Below are positions 23,938 to 32,296 of a stretch of DNA of 64,000 nucleotides, piece by piece. Where the stretch lies: assembly GCA_942492125.1 (NCBI GenBank), contig CALODM010000017.1, forward strand, positions 248,001-312,000, read 5' to 3'. Positions within the stretch are counted from its first letter, which is position 1, and every line of letters starts with the position of its first letter. The position numbers and the translations under genes were made by a program. The notes beneath the pieces are model-generated. The model had not been told where the DNA came from, made no database searches, and worked only from the letters and a program-made list of their open reading frames with translations. Source of the DNA: BCD1 sp942492125 (GTDB lineage: Bacteria > Bacteroidota > Bacteroidia > Chitinophagales > Saprospiraceae).

Positions 23938-26349
23938 TTACCTGAGCGGATCGACCAAAATGTCTTCGATGTTTAGACGGAGATTAGTTTCAATAAAACT
24001 TTCATCTATTTCCTCGGTAAGGATTTCTAAAAATGCAGATAAACTGTTTGTATTTAAAGTAAGTGTACCAGGACCATCGTAGTTCCATTCTACGATCAAA
24101 TCTTCTGGTTTAAACATTTCCCATTTGGTCAATTTTGGCGATAGATAAATAAAGTATCGATGGGCTCCTGTAAGCTTTACATTGCCAGAATTGAAGACAG
24201 AGGACGTCGGTTTTTCCTTGAAAAAGTCATTCAAGGTTGTTTGTGTCCTGTCGATCGGAAATTCCACCTTTGGATCAATTAAAGGTCGGTAGGTCACCCA
24301 TCGGGCAAGAGGTATATTTTTTTCCGGATGTGTCTCTAATCGGAATTTAGTACAATATCCTTCCCGATTTCGAATGATAAATACCCGGTTAATTACTGGA
24401 GAACCATTTTGGGGACTAATCGAACCTAATTGATAGTTACGTTCCGGAAGGTAGAAATCTTCAATGGAAATAGATTCAAAGGAGATTGGGCCAAGGTCTT
24501 CAATTTCACAATCTTTAAATTGGTTTGTTGCCTTAACGGTTAATGTTTCTTTTTCAAATTCAACTAAACCAACAGAGTGGGTTCCACTGGCTTGTTTGTC
24601 TTTTTTCTGATTCAAGAATTGCTTCTTGCCGGAATGGGTTATAAGTAATTATATTCTTGGTAGAAACACCTAAATCTAATGGTGGATTTAATTTTCTGCC
24701 GGCACAATGCAAACATCCTGCCTCGACCTGGGCATTTATTAAAATACCCTCAGGTGAAATAAATATAGATTCAAAAAACGTATGGACTTTGTCATTAAAA
24801 GGGATAAAATCCGACAATTTAAGTAAATCAATATCAGTAAAATCTTTAGCCTGGGAAAGGAGTTCGTCTTTTTTTTCTTTGGCCTTAAAATTTAGAATCG
24901 TCGCCGGGATTACGCCCCCAAGTCTGACGAGCCAATCAATATTGGATGAAAAATCAAGGTCAATATTTCCAATTTTAATGAAAATACTCTCCTTTTCAGG
25001 ATCTAATTTTTGGAAAAGATCAATTTTATATTTAACATAAAAATCGATAAAGTCTTTCACATCAACTTTTCCCGATAATTCCATTTTTCCTGTCCTTAGG
25101 TTTATGGCTGGACGATAAACAATACTTTTTGGATCTGATTCTTCCGGAATTGAGAAGTAGTTGCCATAAATATTTACCTGATCTCCTGTGTTACCTAGTA
25201 TCTGCATATGAAAAGTCCTTGTTCATTTGTTTGGAACTCGTATACTTTAACATCCTTGGTACCACGGGTCATTATTTGGAGGCTGCCATGTGCATTTTGA
25301 CGAATCGGGTTTTCTTTTCCGACAATGATAATCTCACCATCCTTGGATGGAGAAACCTGAATGTCGCTTTTATTCTGGAATTCATTATTTACGGTAAACG
25401 AAATAGGCTTTAGTTCTAATGTGGAGTAGGCATACCCATCGAACAGCAGTTTATCTCCAACATTTCCTTTGATCGTTTTTTCAAACCTTCCCCAATTATC
25501 GGTGGTGAATTTGAAAGACTCATTAGTCTGTTTATTAAGAACAGAAAAGAAAAACCTTCTGCGATGATAATCCGGAGCACCATCCATCTTCACTTGTCCA
25601 TCTACAGGAGAATGGATCTTTATTTGTCGGGCTTCGGTTTCCTGTTCATTTATGGTTAGGGTGAAGTGAGGCCATCTTTCATAGATCTTTTCCTCAATTT
25701 TTTGTTGGACTAACAATTCTGATACCCGTATTTGAGCATTTTGTCCGGAAGGTAAAAAATGGATTAGCCGGTTTGGATCAGGTTCGGGTTCAGAAGGGTT
25801 TGAATTGAAAAAACCTAAAGCCAGACTATTCCTTCCTGCTGAGTTTTGTAATACCTTTAAATGAAATTTATTGATTCCAGATTCAGATAATTCATCATTT
25901 ATTATTGGCACGTTAATTTTCCCTAGCTGTTGTAGAGCTTCCAGAATAGGACGTCTAAACAATTCATTAGAAACGTAGATGTCCTCTTCTTCAATCAGAT
26001 TGAAATCGACTTCTAACTCGGTTTTTTCTTCATTGGTTGAAATCAATAGTTGAACTTCAGTATCCTCTTGGATTTGAAGGGATATTTCTTTGGTTTTGGG
26101 TTCAATCCTGTCAATCCTCAAAGTAATATTTCGGTTTTCTCGTTCTGCAGATAATATTAAATGAGGTTTAGAAATACGGAGATAACCTTGTTTATTAAAC
26201 TGTTCTAAAAAAAAGGAAATTACATCAGGAATGGCATTGTCCTTTTGTGAACCGTCGTAGGAGTCGTAATAGGAACCCACCAGACGATCTAGTACTTGTT
26301 CTCCTAATCCGATTAAAACATCGTAGCCAAAGGTTAATGTTTGTGACAT
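23938..26349 (-). pseudogene. 803-residue protein of unknown function, interrupted by two compensating frame breaks
   Basis: Three frames (25195-26349, 24560-25207, 23938-24615) read as one gene. Adding a base at the T run (plus A at 25211-25214) and removing one at the A run (plus T at 24601-24606) gives 804 codons with no stop. The join at 25.2 kb is supported internally: an Ig-like repeat FTTDNWGRFEKTIKGNVGD is matched by FQTNEQGLFHMQILGNTGD, and the second copy spans the break. The N-terminus (LTFGYDVLIGLGEQVLDRL) and residues 430-520 (IDLDFSSNIDWLVRLGG) recall TULIP/P47-type lipid-binding folds, an inference with low support. A CLHC pair lies near residue 545. There is no signal peptide. 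The gene is 5 bases from an upstream FPCPHWV gene. Confidence 0.65.
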
Positions 26350-26354
26350 TTTGA

Positions 26355-26684
26355 TTAAGGTTTTTGTGGTTTAAAAATATTCATACCCCAAAAGAACCTT
26401 TCCAGAAAAGAACCCATAGATAGGAAGTCAAAACATGTGCCCACCACTGGACTTGGGGTTTGAAGGTCATTGTCCCTTTTGGCGGTGAAGGAGTCAAAAA
26501 TTACTCCGGCAGGTTCACCAACGCTGGTTTGTACCCAGTGGGGGCACGGGAATTGATTTTTATGGGGTATGTTGAATAATGGTAACACCATCGTTTTTTG
26601 GATTTTTGGAGGATCATTTAGTTTTTTGCTTACCAATCTGGTAAGTGCTGAAAGGCTGGTATTTATAATTTCAGATTGTTCCAT
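26355..26684 (-). CDS. Small FPCPHWV-motif protein, 109 aa
   Basis: Related to the 91-residue protein at 23352-23627 through FPCPHWV-x-T and a following TPSPV block; here preceded by a helical stretch SALTRLVSKKLNDPP. Its C-terminus (FLERFFWGMNIFKPQ) is aromatic and may be membrane or partner facing. No signal peptide is present. The stop lies 5 bases before the start of the 803-residue protein, so the two are almost certainly cotranscribed and perhaps translationally coupled. No known function. Cys and His in the motif are candidate metal ligands. Confidence 0.62.
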   Translation of the reverse strand: MEQSEIINTSLSALTRLVSKKLNDPPKIQKTMVLPLFNIPHKNQFPCPHWVQTSVGEPAGVIFDSFTAKRDNDLQTPSPVVGTCFDFLSMGSFLERFFWGMNIFKPQKP

Positions 26685-26842
26685 AAAAAGAACGTTGAAA
26701 TCAAAATAACTCAGGGCTCATTTGGTCCCTTGTTCCTGGGTGTGAATTACCTTCAGCATTTCAATGATCCGGAAATGCAAATTAGCTTTTTTGAAAATTT
26801 GTCGATTGTACAAAACGGACAGAAAGAACAGCTTTTGTAAAA

Positions 26843-27730
26843 TCAGGCGGGAATGGGACTTTCGGCTTCCTTCATTTTTCTCATTCCTGGGGTATTTTTC
26901 AGCAATTCTGTTGCAGACGAATTGACCGAGTCCAACACTTCACTCGGGGATAAACCCCAGAACTTCTTAAAATCGCGGATGAAATGGGATTGATCAAAAT
27001 ACCCTGCCATGTAGGTAATGTCTGTCAGGGAATGGAATCTACCGGTTTGCATAATGGCGAAGGCATTGTAAAAACGCACAATTCTTAAAAAAATATAAGG
27101 ATTCATGCCAACAGATTCTTTGAATAATCGGCGAAAATGGCGTTCACTGTATCGGGTTTTTCCAATCAGCTTTTCCAGGGATAGTTGTCCGCGGGTTCTC
27201 AGGATCTCTTCAACGGCAAAAGCGATGGCCGGGCGAAACAGTAGTTTTTGTGGACAATGATTCAACAAAAAGAGGTCAATCAATTTTGCTTTTAATTCAA
27301 GAGAAGGAGCTTCGTACAATTGCTCAAATAACAGGAAGAATTCCTTTTCCAGTTCGGTATCTTCCAAAATGACGGTGTTGTCAAAAAACAGGTGTTGTGG
27401 CCATCCAAAAAAATCGTAAAACTTCCCTGGCCAAAATTGAATGCTGATGATAGAACTTTTTCCCGGCCAGCTGAGCTGTACAGGATTAATCGTTACCGGG
27501 GATATCCAGTCTTGCAGGTTGGCGTATTTTTTCCCATTCGAAGAGGAAATATTCAAATTTCCTTCAAACAAAAAAGCAAAACCGGAAAAGATGAGGGGCG
27601 GAAGTTTTATTGCTGCTTCAGACGAATCACTTGAAATGAAATTGTAATGAGCCACATAGGGTCGCAATACAGGAGAAGGCAGGTAAATTTTCTGGCTAAT
27701 CAATTTCCCTGAGTTTTGTTGTGTTACCAT
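26843..27730 (-). CDS. AraC family transcriptional regulator
   Basis: A 295-residue one-component regulator from ATG 27730; a TTG at 27754 adds eight residues. The N-terminal 180 residues are a beta-rich sensory domain of the type found in many Bacteroidota AraC proteins (YVAHYNFIS, SIQFWPGKFYDFFG). The C-terminal 100 residues hold two helix-turn-helix units: LSLEKLIGKTRYSERHFRRL and LTDITYMAGYFDQSHFIRDF, with the AraC signature KKFWGLSPSE. It lies directly upstream of the FPCPHWV/803-residue cluster in the same orientation (158-base gap) and is a natural candidate to control it. The ligand is unknown. Confidence 0.92.
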   Translation of the reverse strand: MVTQQNSGKLISQKIYLPSPVLRPYVAHYNFISSDSSEAAIKLPPLIFSGFAFLFEGNLNISSSNGKKYANLQDWISPVTINPVQLSWPGKSSIISIQFWPGKFYDFFGWPQHLFFDNTVILEDTELEKEFFLLFEQLYEAPSLELKAKLIDLFLLNHCPQKLLFRPAIAFAVEEILRTRGQLSLEKLIGKTRYSERHFRRLFKESVGMNPYIFLRIVRFYNAFAIMQTGRFHSLTDITYMAGYFDQSHFIRDFKKFWGLSPSEVLDSVNSSATELLKNTPGMRKMKEAESPIPA

Positions 27731-27870
27731 TAAATTTTGAAAACAGCAATTCAATCTTTTAGTCCCAGAGCTTAAATTGTATGCTGTAAAAAACCCTTTT
27801 TTTTTGCTATTGAAGGTTATAAATAAAAATAAGGATTTTTGAGGTTTAAGTCAATAATTCTCAATACGGT

Positions 27871-28209
27871 TCATTCCTTCAAATCCTTATCATAATACAT
27901 AGGAACAGTCTCCTCCGTCTTCTGATTCCAAAAATCCGGCGTTACTTTCCGGCCATCTTTGGTCCGCAACTGTCGATTGTACACCGCAATGACCGGATTA
28001 AACCTCAAATCATCAACACAAACCGTATACAATTGTGGATCTTCCTCCGATCTTCTCTTTTCTTCTTCAATGATCACATTAAAACCATTGAACTCCAGCA
28101 GTTCCCTGAGGAAATCCACACGCTCTTTTTCCACTTTCTTCTCCACATAAGTAACCTTGGTGCCATCGGCCAGGTCCCCAAAAAGATGTTTTCCACTATC
28201 TAAAGACAT
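27871..28209 (-). CDS. Conserved hypothetical protein, 112 aa
   Basis: A small cytoplasmic alpha/beta protein without signal peptide. Residues 15-60 read TYVEKKVEKERVDFLRELLEFNGF followed by a beta strand (NVIIEEEK), then YTVCVDDLRFNPVIAVYNRQL. The pattern of helix then two strands resembles DUF2007-type or other small putative nucleotide-handling proteins of Bacteroidota, but I cannot assign it. It lies 445 bases from the nuoN stop on the same strand, with a minisatellite in the gap, so cotranscription with nuo is uncertain. Confidence 0.65.
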   Translation of the reverse strand: MSLDSGKHLFGDLADGTKVTYVEKKVEKERVDFLRELLEFNGFNVIIEEEKRRSEEDPQLYTVCVDDLRFNPVIAVYNRQLRTKDGRKVTPDFWNQKTEETVPMYYDKDLKE

Positions 28210-28339
28210 AACTATTATGTGTTAATGATTTATTGAAATTTAATTGTTTTTGTTCAAGTGGAGCGGGGGACATCTCACACACCCAGTGCCGGTAGGGTTC
28301 AAAATTAGAATAATCCCCCTTTTTAGCCGTTCACGGTCC

Positions 28340-28620
28340 ACCGTCTCTCGTCCACCGTCTCTCGTCCACCGTCTCTCGTCCACCGTCTCTCGTCCACCGT
28401 CTCTCGTCCACCGTCTCTCGTCCACCGTCTCTCGTCCACCGTCTCTCGTCCCCGTCTCTCGTCCACCGTCTCTCGTCCACCGTCTCTCGTCCACCGTCTC
28501 TCGTCCGCCGTCTCTCGTCCGCCGTCTCTCGTCCGCCGTCTCTCGTCCACCGTCTCTCGTCCACCGTCTCTCTCGTCCACCGTCTCTCGTCCACCGTCTC
28601 TCGTCCACCGTCTCTCGTCC
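28340..28620. repeat. Minisatellite: 20 tandem copies of a 14-bp unit
   Basis: The unit is ACCGTCTCTCGTCC. Twenty copies span 281 bases: fifteen exact, three with A changed to G (neighbouring copies near 28505-28548), one of 13 bases (lost A, 28452-28464) and one of 16 bases (extra CT, 28563-28578). It is not divisible into spacers, so it is no CRISPR. Frames read through on both strands because 14 is not a multiple of three and the unit lacks stops. It lies in the 445-base gap between nuoN and the 112-residue gene. The low divergence means recent expansion. Confidence 0.95.
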
Positions 28621-28654
28621 ACCGTCCCGCCAAAGGCAAACCTTCCTACCTGCC

Positions 28655-30097
28655 TTAATTTCTCAATTCGAAATTAATACCCCCCGCTAATTCAAAAATA
28701 TACTCATATAACGGACTGTACAATCCCGCCACCAAAATACCGATTACACAAATGACCAAACTGGCCCTCAACAAGGTGTCGGATTGAAAAACAGGAATAG
28801 CATCATCGCTTTTTCTCAAAAACATCGCCCGAACAACCAGGAGATAATAATACAATGAAATGGTCACATTGATCACGGCAATCAATACCAACCAGTAATA
28901 ACCTTCCCCGGCAGCAGCCATGAACAGGAAAAACTTTCCGAAAAACCCGGCAACCGGAGGTATCCCCGCCAGTGAGAATAAAGATAACAGCATGACCAGG
29001 CTCAGCTTCGGATTGGTCCGATACAAACCCTCATAATCATCCATGTTTTCTTTACCCGTATTCAGGGAAATAGCCTGAACCACTCCGAAAGCACCCAGGT
29101 TGGAAAATACGTAGATCAAAACGAAATATACCACAACGGTCATCCCCGCCTGATTCCCGGCAATGATTCCCAATAACAAAAATCCGGCTTGTGCAATGGA
29201 AGAAAAGGCCAGAAAACGTTTCATATTTTTTTGCCTCAAGGCAAACAGATTACCGATAGTCATCGTCAAGATCGCAAGAATATAAACGATATCCTTCCAG
29301 ATATCCTGCATGGATTTCATCACCGTAAATAAAATGATCGTAAGTATGAAAACGGCCGCTCCTTTGGATACCACAGAAAGATAGGAAGTGACCGGTATAG
29401 GAGCCCCTTCGTATACATCAGCCGTCCAGAAATGGAACGGCACCAGCGACATTTTAAAAGCCAGGCCGCCAAAAAAGAAAACCAGGGCCAATACCTCAAG
29501 TCCGCCAAAATTGAAATTAGCGGCAACTTCGTTAAAATACAAAGAACCTGAAACGCCGTAAATCATGGATATACCGTATAAGGAAATACCGGAGGCCATC
29601 GCAGCCGACAAGATGAATTTGATCCCCGCTTCTGCAGAACGCTTTCTGTAAATATCAAAAGCCGCCAGGGCCGCCAGTGGCAATGATGACAATTCCAACC
29701 CAAGGAAAAACATCAGGAAATCACCGGCAGAGATCATAAAATACATGCCCAGCAAAGTTGAAAGGAGCAACAGGTAAAATTCCGTTCCCCGGCCTTGCTC
29801 AATGACATCCTTCCTCAACCAGGAAGCGGATTGAAGAAATAGAACCAAAACCCCGACATTGAGCACATTCTTCATCAAATGCGTCAAAGCCGAATTTTGA
29901 AACATACCCCCAAAAAGGCTGCCGTATTCAATCGGTAAAAAACCTAAAATGGTCTGTAACCCAAATAACCCAAGGGCAATGGGCACCACCATGCCTTTTT
30001 GATCCTTAGACAAGAAAATTTCCGCTACCAACAGGATCAATATGACCGCCGTCAGCACCAACTCCTGCCTCATCAATAATAAAGTACTTATCTCCAT
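28655..30097 (-). CDS. nuoN: NADH-quinone oxidoreductase subunit N
   Basis: A membrane subunit of complex I, 480 residues with about 14 helices, one of the three antiporter-like subunits that pump protons. The conserved glutamate/lysine pattern is visible in FFLGLELSSLPLAAL (helix 5 region) and KMSLVPFHFWTADVYEGAP (the lysine helix and the HFW motif). The last 20 residues extend into ELAGGINFEL. It is the last nuo gene of the run. The gap to nuoM is 66 bases and includes a short CT-rich repeat. Downstream lies the 14-bp minisatellite. Confidence 0.95.
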   Translation of the reverse strand: MEISTLLLMRQELVLTAVILILLVAEIFLSKDQKGMVVPIALGLFGLQTILGFLPIEYGSLFGGMFQNSALTHLMKNVLNVGVLVLFLQSASWLRKDVIEQGRGTEFYLLLLSTLLGMYFMISAGDFLMFFLGLELSSLPLAALAAFDIYRKRSAEAGIKFILSAAMASGISLYGISMIYGVSGSLYFNEVAANFNFGGLEVLALVFFFGGLAFKMSLVPFHFWTADVYEGAPIPVTSYLSVVSKGAAVFILTIILFTVMKSMQDIWKDIVYILAILTMTIGNLFALRQKNMKRFLAFSSIAQAGFLLLGIIAGNQAGMTVVVYFVLIYVFSNLGAFGVVQAISLNTGKENMDDYEGLYRTNPKLSLVMLLSLFSLAGIPPVAGFFGKFFLFMAAAGEGYYWLVLIAVINVTISLYYYLLVVRAMFLRKSDDAIPVFQSDTLLRASLVICVIGILVAGLYSPLYEYIFELAGGINFELRN

Positions 30098-30163
30098 GTT
30101 TTCTAATTACTGGTTGCTGGTTAAAAAACTTCTACACTCTGCATTCTGCACTCTACATTCTAT

Positions 30164-31669
30164 TTAATTCCCCATCAAAAAACCAAACTTCTCCATGATT
30201 GACCCCAAACTATCCGTGATCATATCCGAAAGCCACAGCGGCGCAAGCCCTATGCCCACTATTGGGATGATCAGCAGCACCGCACTCAGTTTTTCATACC
30301 ACATGGCTCTGGGCAAATCATTGAACTCCGGATTTTTTACCGGCCCCATCAGCATAATTCCCACCACACGGAGTATGTAAACCGCCGTAACCACGATAGC
30401 AGAAATGGAAATGATCGTCGCAATCCTGTGGAAAAGATCCGGATGCTGGAATGCCCCGACAAAAATGGTCATCTCTGCCACAAATCCACTCAGCCCAGGC
30501 AAGCCCAAAGAGGCCAGACCTGCAATGACATACACAGCCGAAATGAACGGTAATATCTTCATCAACCCTCCCATCTTATACACATCCCGCGTATGGGTTC
30601 GCTCATACAACATACCGATAAGGGCAAAGAAAAGGGCGGTCATCAATCCATGGGAAAGCATTTGTAAAACTGCTCCGTTAAAGGAGGTCTTGTTGATCAT
30701 CAAAATGGCAAACAACACCAAGCCGCAGTGACTCACAGAAGAGTAGGCATTGATGTATTTCAGGTCTTTCTGCGCAATGGCCCCAAAGGCCCCATAGATT
30801 ACACTGATAGCCGTCAGGATAATGAAAAACCACGCCATCTCACTGGCCGCTTCCGGCATCAGGAACATAGCCACCCGGAAAGCACCGTAACCACCAAGCT
30901 TCATCAGTACTCCGGCATGTAACATCGATACAGCAGTCGGCGCCGAAGCATGGCCATCCGGTGACCAGGTATGGAAGGGGAAAAGTGCTCCCAATACGCC
31001 AAATCCGATAAAGGTGAACGGGAAGAAAAAGCGCTGCGCTTCCACCGGAATGTTTATTTTGGCAATTTCAAGGATATTAAACGTCAGCGAACCATCTGCT
31101 CCGGCAGAGTTGAAATACAATCCCAGAAGTCCCACCAGCAGGAAGGCAGACCCTCCCATCAGCATCAGCGTAAGCTTCATGGCCGAGTATTCCTTTGGGC
31201 CACTGCCCCAGATACCGATCAGCAGATACATCGGTATAACGGCAATCTCGTAAAACACAAACATCGTGAAAAGGTCCAGGGAAATGAAAAACCCAAAAAC
31301 CCCGGTAGCCAGAATGATCAGGGAAATATAAAATTCCTTCGACAATTCCTGTACCTGCCAGGATATGAAAACCCCGGCAAAAGTCACGATCCCCGTCAAC
31401 AAAATCATGGCCACGGAAATACCGTCCACCCCAATGTCATAGTGGATGTTGAGCTGTTTGAACCAGACGTAACTCTGGGTAAAAACCATCTCGCTTTCAT
31501 TACCGGAAGCACGCTCCCGCAGGTAGGCAAACAGCAGGTAAACGGACTGCAAAAATTCCAATCCCATCCCGACAGCCGCCACAATCCTGGCCTGCTTGTA
31601 ATCCCGACTGATCATCAACGCGATAACCGTCAAAATGGGAATGACAACTAATAATGTTAAAATATCCAT
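30164..31669 (-). CDS. nuoM: NADH-quinone oxidoreductase subunit M
   Basis: A membrane proton-pumping subunit, 501 residues with about 14 helices. Landmarks include FVFYEIAVIPMYLLIGIWG (the glutamate helix), the conserved FPFHTWSPDGHASAPTAVSM loop and LKYINAYSSVSHCGLVL. It sits in order before nuoN. Upstream, instead of the usual close coupling, a 617-base repeat-rich gap separates it from nuoL, so its expression may depend on read-through or a promoter inside that gap. Confidence 0.96.
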   Translation of the reverse strand: MDILTLLVVIPILTVIALMISRDYKQARIVAAVGMGLEFLQSVYLLFAYLRERASGNESEMVFTQSYVWFKQLNIHYDIGVDGISVAMILLTGIVTFAGVFISWQVQELSKEFYISLIILATGVFGFFISLDLFTMFVFYEIAVIPMYLLIGIWGSGPKEYSAMKLTLMLMGGSAFLLVGLLGLYFNSAGADGSLTFNILEIAKINIPVEAQRFFFPFTFIGFGVLGALFPFHTWSPDGHASAPTAVSMLHAGVLMKLGGYGAFRVAMFLMPEAASEMAWFFIILTAISVIYGAFGAIAQKDLKYINAYSSVSHCGLVLFAILMINKTSFNGAVLQMLSHGLMTALFFALIGMLYERTHTRDVYKMGGLMKILPFISAVYVIAGLASLGLPGLSGFVAEMTIFVGAFQHPDLFHRIATIISISAIVVTAVYILRVVGIMLMGPVKNPEFNDLPRAMWYEKLSAVLLIIPIVGIGLAPLWLSDMITDSLGSIMEKFGFLMGN

Positions 31670-32286
31670 ACGCTTGTTTCTTGTTGCTGGTTATATTTTT
31701 TCTGGCGGCCTTTCACTATCCTTCAGGCTACCGGTATTAGATTCCGATGGGACCAGTAAATATCAATGATAAAAATACTTCTAAACCTGCCTTATTACCG
31801 CAGCAGGCAAGGTTCTGTATTCTGCATTGGATTTTCTGCGATTCCATTTGGGGCCATGCCTTCGCTTCGCTCGGCACCGGGCTATCCACTGCGCTCCTAT
31901 CCCTTGTCCTGCTCGTCCCTGCGCCGCCTTTCGCTTTAATTTCACGATTACCGATATTTGGTCGCTACACGACCGGTCTGCGTTGTTTATCTATTTCACG
32001 CTTACCGATATTTGGTCGCTACACGACCGGTCTGCGTTGTTTATCTATTTCACGCTTACCGATATTTGGTCGCTACGCGACCGATATTTGGTCGCTACAC
32101 GACCGGTCTGCCGGTATAGGTTTTACTTTATCAATTCACGGATCCCTCAACCCCATAATCCCGGTCCATCCCATAATCCCTTAATCGTGGTCCATCCCAT
32201 AATCCTGGTCCATCCCACAATCCCGGTCCATCCCACAATCCCGGTCCATCCCACAATCCTGGTCCATCTCTCCATCCTGGTCCATC
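31670..32286. other. Repeat-rich gap between nuoL and nuoM
   Basis: No gene is credible here: the frames that cross it on the plus strand exist only because of the repeats. It holds a 54-bp repeat family (31941-32112), an 18-bp family (32163-32296) and a low-complexity stretch near 31740-31900 with short GC-rich inverted segments. A gap this long inside a nuo operon is unusual. Confidence 0.75.
31941..32112. repeat. 54-bp tandem repeat, three copies, with internal 22-bp duplication
   Basis: Copies begin at 31941, 31995 and 32049. Each carries CCGATATTTGGTCGCTACAC and then a GACC, which lets GGTCG and CGACC form a short hairpin. The third copy contains an extra 22-bp unit, 32059-32080 and 32081-32102. 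Only a few bases differ between copies. Confidence 0.9.
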
Positions 32287-32296
32287 CTATTCCCAC
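32163..32296. repeat. 18-bp tandem repeat, seven degenerate copies
   Basis: GGTCCATCC occurs at 32163, 32189, 32207, 32225, 32243, 32261 and 32279; after the first interval of 26 the period is exactly 18. Most units read GGTCCATCCCACAATCCC. The last copy overlaps the stop of nuoL. Confidence 0.9.

Noticed and set aside
24601..24606. Programmed ribosomal frameshift at the A6 run
   Set aside because: The zero-frame phasing does not fit the A-AAA-AAG slip heptamer; the change needed is the skip of one base, which an indel explains better.
28240..28690. Several long frames on both strands (99-148 residues) over the 14-bp array
   Set aside because: They exist only because the repeat unit lacks stops; the products are pure RWTRDGGRETVDE-type or VHRLSSTVSRPPS-type repeats with no start signals.
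30971..31651. 226-residue plus-strand frame inside nuoM
   Set aside because: It is fully antisense to nuoM and rich in Gln, His and Asn, as expected for the complement of a membrane protein gene.
28340..32296. Possible CRISPR arrays
   Set aside because: Units are directly adjacent with no unique spacers, and no cas genes are near.
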